Source of the DNA: Primulina eburnea
Lineage: Eukaryota; Streptophyta; Magnoliopsida; Lamiales; Gesneriaceae
NCBI RefSeq assembly: GCF_022965805.1
Contig: NC_133101.1
Location: 11,693,069 to 11,757,068, forward strand
Length of the DNA: 64,000 bases
Direction of reading: 5' to 3'
Part shown: one piece after another, positions 55,332 to 64,000 of the stretch
How the letters are laid out: each line of letters opens with the position of its first letter
How positions within the stretch are numbered: the stretch's first letter is position 1
Translations under genes and position numbers: made by a program
The notes under the pieces: model-generated
The model's database searches: none
What the model saw: only the letters and a program-made list of their open reading frames with translations
What the model was told of the DNA's origin: nothing

Positions 55332-56659
55332 GAGCGATTGAGGTCCCTAAGTAGACACACCTCATAAAGAAATATACACAATCTATCGAGAGGCGGAGTG
55401 CTTAGAAGGCTTCAACCGAGAGGAAAAGCAGAGAAATCAAAAAATTTCAATGGCTGGAGGTAATACTCGATTTATTTCCGCATATAGTTTTATCATGTTC
55501 ATGTATACGTAAAAACATGAAGTTGAGAAAAATTCTAACATTTGTTATCAGAGCCGTGATACATTTGTCTTGAAAATTTTGTTTATGAAAGTTTACGTAA
55601 AAAATTAGAAGTTTTGATATCATAAGAAATTTACCTGAAATTTTCTTCGGAGAATTTTCTTCTTGATCGGAGTCTGAAGTTCTGAAATTTTTTTTGAAAG
55701 CAAAACACGAATTGTGGAACTGGTTTACAAGATTCAGAAGATAACTTTGGCTGCGATAAAGAATTCTGAATGCAAAGGTTTAACGTGCATGTGTGTGGAG
55801 GAAAATAAACTCGTATTCATTGTATCATTACAAACATAGAGACCCAAACAATTAAAACTCTTAAATACATGTCTTCATTTTTCTTTCATGTGTCGGTCTC
55901 AATTATTATTATTATTATCATTATTATTATTTTTAAATAATAATAAAATAATAATAATTGATGTGATATATATATATATATGTATATATCTTGTTGGTAT
56001 CAATTTATTTTGATTGAGTTTTTTCGTAGAAGAATTCATTTGTTTATTATTATTTTTATTTTAAAAATAATAAATAAATAAATATTAAATAAATTGATTT
56101 GGAAATAAATTTTAATATTTCCAAAATTCAGTGCAATGTTCAATACATGTTTAGAAATTATTTTTGCATGTTAGAAAAAATGTCAATATTATTGATAAGT
56201 GTTTGATGTGTACATGCAAATTTAATATTATGTTTGCATTTGTTCTTGAAATTTAAAATGAAAATAATATTGAAAAATATTTAGGTAAATCAATATTCAC
56301 ATTATATTCATATTAAATTATATTGAGTTGTTTATAATTTAAAATGAACATATTAAGTAAGAAGTGAATATAATATTATAAAATATTTCAGATGTTCACA
56401 AATGAAGAAATAATCCTCACTTTATCACTACTCTGATAAAAGAGAAAAACTGATGAGGAGTCCACATTTTATGTAAATGTGATCCTCACTTTATCATTAC
56501 TCTAATTGAAGAGAAAAATTAATGGGGAACGTATTTGTTCATATTAAGTAAAAATGTGATTATATTGTTATTTAATGAAAAATTTTGGCTTATAAAGATT
56601 TACATAAATGTGGATAATTAAGTTGAATAATAATTATAAGGTGACGTCAGAAAACATGA

Positions 56660-58409
56660 TGTGGGGACCCGGACGCTAATCCTCTTTTTAATCGTGATTG
56701 AGACTAATTAATCAATTATAATAAACATGGTCTAAATTTTTTTTTAAATGCGGAAAGTAATGGAATCAAACTCCTATACATATCAGTATAAAAGTGTAAA
56801 TCTGATAAAATATACAATCATACATATCTCAGGTTCGACAACTAACTATCAAGTGTTTAAACCATATCTCTAGTCCAAGTCCGTAGTCTCCACTCTAACT
56901 CGATCTTTCTTCACCTCTGTGACCCTGAACCTGTCCCACCTGTTGCCATGCACACATACAGACAAGACAACAGCCGGATAACTCCGGTGAGATATAAATA
57001 TCCCAGTATAAACAATGTATCAATGCAATCATATAAAACATATATAAAAGCATAAATAATCATTAAAAACATATATCAAATCTGACTACATGAGTTAATA
57101 CGAATCTGTATTTAAAACAATGTCTTGTTATCTTATCTCAACTTATTTCCAATCTAGGGATCCCAATCTAATTTAGACTTTGGTATGATGTATCGAATGT
57201 CTACAATAGACTCCGATCTACATCTAAGCTCATCGATACACCGTAAGTCTAGAGTCTCAGCGGTTCTGACAAAGACTCGGCGGTTCTGCCCTAGCTAGGC
57301 TGATCTGCCCTAGACTCAAACTCTGACTCTGCTCTAAGTCAATATATTAACATATCAATCTGATAATCTGCAGGTATCAATGCAATAAAATAAAGTATGT
57401 GATTTAGGAAAACTGAAGTCAAACCTAACTCGAGTTGTGCAATCCCGAATCAACATTTATTTATACCTTTCTTGCTGTCGATCTGATACAATCAAAGTCT
57501 TGATTCAAAGTCTGTCACTGTTCAATCTGGCAATGACAATATCAATATACTGTATCAATATTCTAATCAAATCACGACATCTCTGTTTTATCAAATTCTG
57601 ACAGTACAACAGTACAATCTTGCGATACCTGTGATACAAAACCAATATCTACTAATTCCCACAATTTACAATCAACCACCGTACAAATCTGACATCACAT
57701 CTTAGTCAATTTAAATCTGAAATTCATAACAATTCCATAATCAATCTGTTTCTTAATCTGACTTCGATTCTATGATGTCTACTATGTCAAGAACGCCATA
57801 TAGGAATCATATCTGATTCTGGACATAGCATAATTTCAAATCTTAACAAAACGTAACAAAACTTACGTCCTGTTGTAGCTGTCGTTGCTAGGAAGACGGC
57901 GCCGTACTCAGATTCAAGTTTGGACGTACGGATCGAAATATAAAGGCATAAGGATTTTCTGAAAGATTTCTCGATTTCCTTCTTCGTTTTCATGAATTCT
58001 GAAGGATGAAAACGTATATATGTATATCCCATTGCATGCACCAGAAACGTGGCTCATTTTCCATAACTTTCAGTCGGCGCTCGGGCGGTCGATCTTTAGC
58101 CGCTCGAGCGCGGAACCCTCTGTCTGTGACTTACATTTGTTATCCACTGGCGCTCAGGCGGTAATGTTCTACCGCTCGGGCGCCATACTTTCTGTCCGAG
58201 CACTATTCCCGTCAAACACTGGCGCTCGAGCGGTCATTTCTTACCGCTCGGGCGCCAACAGTTCTGTCTAAAACTTGCACCTTTCATAAGCTTTAGCCAA
58301 TCTGGTCTCGTGATTAGCCCGACTATAATAACATCAATTCAAAATCGATAATCTCAGATTAATATAATCAAAATCTCATATTAACAGAATCAAGATCTTG
58401 GCCCTTACA
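56660..58409 (-). mobile_element. Solo LTR, minus orientation, with target duplication
   Basis: 1750 bp starting TGTGGGGACCCGGACG and ending GGCCCTTACA on the plus strand, flanked by CATGA at 56655-56659 and 58410-58414. The element strand is taken as minus because a TATA-like segment (near 58020) then follows the upstream repeat array. This is the same layout as in the chromovirus LTR, and the 3' end GGGTCCCCACA is usual for such LTRs. No internal coding sequence. Confidence 0.82.
58072..58262 (-). repeat. Three tandem hairpin units in the solo LTR
   Basis: Three units of about 63-66 bp, each pairing GGCGCTCGGGCGGT (or GAGCGGT / CAGGCGGT) with ACCGCTCGGGCGCC (or GCCGCTCGAGCGC) about 10 bp later, so each can fold into a GC-rich hairpin. 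Confidence 0.85.
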
Positions 58410-58995
58410 CATGACATGAGGAAGTTCTTCATAGATCGGTTTAAACTGCCTTGACTAGCCACTGGTCTCCTTGAGGAATGTTGCTCTGACAAGGAGCTAG
58501 GTATTTAAAGGGCCTTAGCACTACCAATCTTTCCTGAGAGCACTCTTGAAAAGTGTTGATTGCAAAATAATTATTATATAAAGCATTAAGTAAAACAAAA
58601 ATTTTGTCCAGTGAACCGTATAATTTTAAATAATTGAGGAATAGCCACAACATCCTTAATTATGAAAAATTATGCATTAAGTAGATTTGGATCACATAAT
58701 GGACATCAATTGTAATTAATTATGTAAACATAATAAAATTTACCCCACATGGATTTTTATTATATTTATATAACTAATTAGGTTAAAGTATCAAATTATA
58801 TTTTTCTTAATTTACCCACAGGAGTTAAGTAAAATACATTTTGTTAGTTTTATCATAAAGTTACAGAAAAATCTTATTGAATTAAAATTTTAGCCCACAG
58901 ACAAATTTTATGTCACTAGACTTTTAAAACATGAATTATATCGGTAAAACATGATATTGTCTCAAAATTTTAAGCCTGTGATATTTTGAGCAGTT

Positions 58996-61602
58996 ATGCA
59001 ACCTGCGAGTTTTTCTGATATGAAATGTGACATTCTCGAACTAAAGGGCGATAATTATAAAATTTGGAAAGAAAGAATTCTTCTTCAATTAAGGTGGATG
59101 GATATTGATTATGCTATACGGAAAGACGAACCATCTGCTATTACTGAAAACAGGATTCCAGATGATGTAGATCTTTATGAAAAATGGAAACGATCTAATC
59201 GACTCTGCGTAATGTTCATAAAGACCAAAATCTCTGCTGGTATGGGTGGTTCTGTCGATCAGCATAATAATGTCAAAGAATTATTGAAGGCTATTGATGA
59301 ACAATTTCAGTCTTCAAATAAAGCACTTGCTAGCACCTTAATAATGGAATTCTCTTCATTAAGGCTCACCAGTGTGAGAGGTGTGCGAGAGAGCACATAA
59401 TGAAAATGCGGGATATAGCGGCTCGATTAAAGACACTTGAAGTGGAAATGTCTGAGACTTTTCTTGTGCACTACATTTTATGCACTCTTCCGCAGCAATA
59501 TGGATCCTTCAAAATTTCTTACAACATACATAAGGATAAATGGTCAATTAATGAATTAATGACCATGTGTGTTCAAGAGGAAGGAAGGTTGTTAATGGAA
59601 ACGAGTGATAATGTTTTTATGACTACACAAGGAAGGTATAAGAAGTAAGCCAAAGTCAAGGGAAAAGAGAAAGGTGTAATTCCACCCCAACCTGACATTA
59701 AGATAGAATCCAAGTGTTTCTTCTGTAAAAAGACTGGACACATTAAGAAGGATTGCAATAAATTTAAGGATTGGCTTGAAAAAAAACGGTATTCTTACTT
59801 CATTTGTCTGTTATGAATCTAATATGGTTGATATGATTTATAACACATGGTGGATTGATTCAGGTTCTACAATCAATGTTACAATACCTTGCAGGGTATG
59901 CAAAACCTACGGAAGCCAATAGAAAATGAGAGAAGCATCTATTCAGGAAACAAGATGTCTTCGCATGTGGAGGCTATTGGAACTTGCTGCCTAATATTGA
60001 ATAGTGGTTATATTTTAAAATTGGAAAAGAACTTTTACGTTCCTAGATTTTCTAGGAATTTAATTTCAGTTTCAAAACTTGTACCCCTTGGTTATTCATT
60101 TCAGTTTTTGGATAAATCAATAAATTTGTTTATAAATCAAATCTTATTGGAAATGGTACAATAGTTGATGGTCTTTTCTCTATTTCTTTACAAAATAATA
60201 ACACCACTATGCATGTTCAAGGAGGTATTAAAAGATGTGTTATAAACGAAGATTCTTCTATATTGTGGCACATGAGATTGAGACACATCTCCATAGAGAG
60301 AATTAAAAGATTAGTAAATGATGGAGTACTTAGTACTTTAGATTTTACTGATTTTGAGACTTGTGTGGACTGCATTAAGGGAAAGCAGACCAATAAGTCT
60401 AAAAAGGGTGGCAAGAGGAGTACAGAAATATTAGAAATCATACATTCAGATATTTGTTGTCCAGATATGGACATGCAAAGTCCGAAATACTTCATCTCCT
60501 TCATTGATGATTATTCACGATACATGTATATCTACATGCTTCATAATAAAAACGAAGCACTAGAAACCTTTAAGGCTTTTAAGGCTGAAGTGGAGAAGTA
60601 ATGTGGAATACATATTAAGATCGTGAGAACTAATAGAGGTGGAGAATATTACGGTAGATACACTAAGAATGGACAGGCACCTGGTCCATTTTCGAAGTTT
60701 CTCCAAGAACATGGGAATGTTGCCCAATATACTATGTCTGGTTCTCCGGACCAAAATGGTGTAGCTGAAAGGAGAAACTGATTGGACATGGTGAGGAGCA
60801 TGTTTAGTAGCTCCAAACTTCCTAAATACTTGTGGACTGAAGCTCTTAAGACAGCTGTGTATATATTAAACCGAGTTCCAACTAAGGCTGTCCCAAAGAC
60901 GCCATTTGAGCTATTTAAAGGTTGGAAACCGAGTTTGCAACATATAAGCGTGTGAGGTTGTCCTTCTGAATTAAGAGTTTACAACCCACATGAAAAGAAA
61001 CTAGACCCAACAACTATAAGTGGATATTTCATTGGTTATGCCAAAAAATCCAAAGGGTACAGATTCTATTGTCCATCTCACAACACTAGAATTGTGGAAT
61101 CAAGAAATGCAAAATTTCTTGAGAATGATTTGATTAGTGAGAATGATCATTCAAATGTCATAGTTCTTGAGAAAGATCACATTAATTCACAACCCTCTTA
61201 TGCAAATGATAGATTTGTCGTTATTCACACCCCTCAAGAACAAATGGGTGTTAGGCAACCGATTACTGAAGTTCCACAAATCGCTGATGAAAATCCAGTA
61301 GATCAAGTTGTTAATGAAGAACAACAAGAAATCGTTGATCAACCAAACAACCTAAGGAGATCTACTAGAATAAGAAGATCAGCTATATCTAGTGATTATG
61401 TTGTGTATTTACAAGAATCGGACTTTAACATCGGAGCCGAAAATGATCCTGAAACGTTTTCACAAGCCATGAGTTGTAATGAGTCAAAACTATGGTTTAA
61501 TGCTATGAAAGAAGAGATGAATTCTATGGCAGTTAATGGAGTTTGGGATCTTGTTCAGTTGCCTGATGGTGTAAAAGTAATTGGATGTAAACGGGTCTTC
61601 TC
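58996..61602 (+). pseudogene. gag-pol: gag-pol of the truncated Copia, disrupted
   Basis: Gag starts MQPASFSDMKCDILELKGDN and is open to 59400, where a 2 bp AG expansion (GAGAGAGC, near 59388) shifts the frame; it continues at 59400-59648 (MKMRDIAARLKTLEVEMSET). After TAA 59646-59648 come the zinc knuckle CFFCKKTGHIKKDC (59716) and protease WWIDSGSTINVT (59851). Next is GAG-pre-integrase/INT (LWHMRLRHISIERIKRL at about 60262, CVDCIKGKQ). The INT core has Asp at HSDICCPD (60446), Asp to Asn at RTNRGGEY (about 60630) and Glu at GVAERRN. Further stops follow TAA 60600 (CAA expected), TGA near 60779 and TGA near 60954. RT breaks off after VKVIGCKR (about 61592). Not functional. Confidence 0.88.
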
Positions 61603-61605
61603 GGG

Positions 61606-61990
61606 CTTCTTGGTTTTCGGTTGTGGAGGCATAAAGAATGCTGAACACATACCTTCATTTTAAGGTTGTGTGCACAAGCTCGATTGCTTATGAGGGACCG
61701 CTTATCTAATTTTGTCACCGACAAAAGGACGAATTTTATGTTACACAGATTTAGAAAAAAAATGTTTAGGAATATGGTATGATAATGGATTGGTATTTGG
61801 TTCGTCATGACGATCATTCAGAGTGTTATGAAGTTGTTCAATAAGGTATATCAATGTAATTATTTAAATTTATTTACATACTGTAATATATAATATATAG
61901 ATATGACTAATTCTAAATAAATAATTTTTTAATAAATGAAAAAAATAGATATTTTGGTTAAATTTCACTATAAATTACCTGAAAATTTGG
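61606..61990. other. Unassigned sequence after the Copia break
   Basis: AT-rich. No 3' LTR or gene recognised. Confidence 0.4.
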
Positions 61991-62178
61991 GTGAACACGT
62001 CTAGCTGATCAGTCAATCCGGGTGATCAGTCAATCCGGGTGAACACGTCTCTCTGGGAGAACAAGTCAATCCAGTGAACACGCCACTGTAGGAGAATAAG
62101 TCAATTCGGTTGAACACGTCTCTTCAGGAAGACATGTCAATACGAGTGAACACGCCACTCTAGGAGAACATGCCCTCC
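61991..62178. repeat. Degenerate tandem repeat, period about 33-36 bp
   Basis: Five to six imperfect units of the form GTGAACACGTCTCTCTGGGA - GAACAAGTCAATCCG, one shortened to GTGATCAGTCAATCCGG. Confidence 0.8.
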
Positions 62179-62880
62179 TTTTGCGTCCAAACCAATGAAT
62201 TTTGAGGTTGTCACTTGCGTCACGAAATGAGGTAAGAGGCGCCGGAAGATGCCCGACGAAAATCCTTCAACGCCCAAGTCAACGATCACCTCAAAATATA
62301 TACCCACAAAAACTAGAAGCTTTTGAGCAAAAATTGAGATATATCTTGAATACCCATTTATAAAATTTTCAAGGACTTAACGGGCATTCACTCAAGTTTA
62401 CTGACTTTTAGCCTATAATGATTTAAATCTAAACAAAACCCAATATAACTCAGACAGATTTCAAATAAATAAAATTAAATTGAATTATAAGACACCCCAC
62501 GAGCATCTATATGTATTAATTAGACCATTAACAAAATAATGGTCTAATTTATCATTTTATTATTCTTTTTTACTCTTTTTCTAAATTTGCCAATATTCAT
62601 TTGTCCACATATTTCTAGGATAAATATTTCTTAATACTACCTTATTTAACCAATCTATATTATGTCTTCTCTAATTTTTAATATTGAAATCAGAATGTTC
62701 CACAGTTTTTAGATTGATTGATTTAATAGATTAAATGAAAAATATATGATACAGTGATAATAAATTTTTTTAAAAATTGAGAATATAATTATTTTTACTT
62801 TAATATTCAAGGAAAAATACTTGGTAAATGCATAATAAATATATTTGCTTTTCAAATAAAATTATTATTATTATTATTAA
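62179..62880. other. AT-rich intergenic region
   Basis: No supported gene or repeat. Confidence 0.45.
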
Positions 62881-62909
62881 CTTGTAAATGTGGTAAAGGG
62901 GCAGGTTCA

Positions 62910-63420
62910 AGATTTCACGTGGCACACTAACAGCCGTTGATATTGAAAAAGTTGCTCGCTCTTTAACAGTTTGAAATTCTACTTCACTCATATTTGAATT
63001 CTTTGACCGTTTATTTAATCTCTGTTTTTTATTCTCTCCAGAAACACACCGTTCACACACTTGTCTTCGTACTTGGAAGCACACTGCATGCTTGTCTCTG
63101 TCTAAATTCGACATTGGATTTGCAGAGGTGTGTGTGGAGCATCGTTCTCTTGGATCTGCAGATGCTGTTTGAAGCGATCGCCTCCGGAAGCGCATCTATT
63201 TCGAGTTTCTAACTCGGTCGATTGTGATCCGTCGAGCTAGGTTTGGTGAAATTGAATCCTGATTGGAGCTTTTTATTGTTCAATAAAAGGTATGAAATCT
63301 GGATTTCTTAAGTTTGATTGTGATTCACACAGATGAAAACGATCAATTTTGTCCCATTTTCAGCGATTTCTCCGGCATTTGAGGACCTTTGGACACAGGT
63401 GTGCTTAAGGTCAGGTTATC
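62910..63420 (+). promoter_or_regulatory. Possible promoter and 5' UTR of a host gene running off the right edge
   Basis: A G-box/ABRE-like CACGTGGC (62916-62923) is followed by CT-rich, UTR-like sequence (TTTATTCTCTCCAGAAACAC). A plausible intron follows: donor AAAAG|GTATGAAATC near 63288, acceptor CCCATTTTCAG near 63363, and another donor CACAG|GTGTGC near 63398. Base composition is less AT-rich than the flanks. No coding exon lies within the window, so this is tentative. Confidence 0.3.
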
Positions 63421-64000
63421 TTCCTTTCACCCTATGTTTTGAGTCGGTTTATGTTGTTTTATCATGATTTCACTTTTCCTTTTCGGTCTGCGACCTAGAG
63501 GCAAAATTAAAGCTTCCAATCCGAGATTTTGTATCAATAAATAGTGTAGGTGTGTATAATATACAAACTGGGAAATTTTTTGTTGAATTGGTTTCAAAGT
63601 TTCGAGTTTCATCCTGCCGTCCATTTGTGCATTTTGGCTACTTCGACTTTAATTGTTCCAAATCCATCAATCGGGTTAATTGCTGTTAAGAAAATCAAAT
63701 AAACAATTTCTGAATTTCATGGGCCCGCCCTGAACCACGTACTGCTATCGAGAATATAAATGTATTCATAAAGGGGCATGGAAATAGTACCTTTTGAGGT
63801 GGGATTTGTCATTTGAGGGGTTAAAGTGTTTTTGGATGTTGGTGTTCTGGAGCCAGGGCAAGACGTTGTATTTGCTCAATTTATAATTGATTGCAAAGGA
63901 TGGGTAGATAGTGGAAGACGCTGGTAATAATGCTTTGAAAAGCATATTGAAAATTGTACTGTGAAGCATGAAATTCTAATTATATGTGAGAAACGGTGTT
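63421..64000. other. Right edge, no coding exon seen
   Basis: Could be intron or UTR of the gene suspected upstream; nothing else recognised. Confidence 0.4.

Larger units (their letters stand above)
55300..61605 (+). mobile_element. Truncated Ty1/copia element carrying a solo LTR insertion
   Basis: A 5' LTR-like promoter end with TATA (55324), LTR end near 55540 (TTCTAACA) and PBS-like TTGTTATCAGAGCC (55542-55555) is followed by a long leader. A gag-pol frame runs from 58996 to about 61602, where it stops inside the start of RT. No 3' LTR was found, and the left boundary is uncertain. A minus-strand solo LTR (56660-58409) lies in the leader. The link between the promoter end and the coding end rests on orientation and on the lack of any other element end between them. 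Confidence 0.6.

Noticed and set aside
61991..62178. CRISPR-like spaced repeats
   Set aside because: Units are degenerate and contiguous with no unique spacers, and the genome is a plant.

Overview
This is a plant nuclear segment made mostly of nested and decayed LTR retrotransposons. The only clear intact host gene is a small RADIALIS-like SANT/MYB gene at 15.5-15.8 kb on the minus strand. That gene, together with Ty3 elements of Tat, Athila-like and chromodomain type and Ty1 elements including a Sirevirus, points to a core eudicot. A short interspersed repeat at 14.6 kb resembles ones I associate with asterids (Lamiales), which is only a weak hint.

Layout. (1) 306-927: a solo LTR with a CTTAT target duplication. 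(2) 1361-13949: a near full-length 12.6 kb Tat-type Ty3 element (614/632 bp LTRs, ATAAT target duplication). Its gag-pol is one reading frame broken by two TGA codons and has two RNase H domains. Between integrase and the 3' LTR it carries six tandem 102 bp repeats (the last partial). After these come three antisense transcription units: one gene that splices cleanly from three exons into a 729-codon frame, and two small paralogous genes. All three lie behind related TATA-containing upstream segments. This cassette is the most interesting thing in the window. (3) 15542-15769: the RADIALIS-like gene. (4) 16634-22992: an old Ty1/copia element with a fold-back element sitting in a (TA)n tract inside its RT region.

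(5) 24638-42713: a three-level nest that can be resolved from target duplications. A deleted Copia element is split in its 5' LTR by a Sirevirus-like Copia (24900-40778). That element is split in turn by a minus-strand, non-autonomous Athila-like element (about 33140-39888) that encodes only gag and protease. (6) 44.8-47.0 kb: unassigned, possibly degenerate host sequence. (7) 47023-54632: an apparently intact and very young chromovirus (Tekay/Del type) with two 1474 bp LTRs that look identical, a GGAAG target duplication and an uninterrupted 1472-residue gag-pol ending in a chromodomain. (8) 55.3-61.6 kb: a broken Copia whose 5' region received a minus-strand solo LTR (56660-58409, CATGA target duplication). 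(9) 62-64 kb: a degenerate repeat array, then what may be the promoter and 5' UTR of a host gene running off the right edge.

The only cooperating genes are inside elements: gag packages RNA, and PR, RT/RH and INT mature, copy and insert it. Only the 47-54.6 kb element looks able to supply all of these itself. Domain assignments come from motifs read by eye. No database search was run, and intron positions were placed from GT/AG signals and reading-frame continuity.
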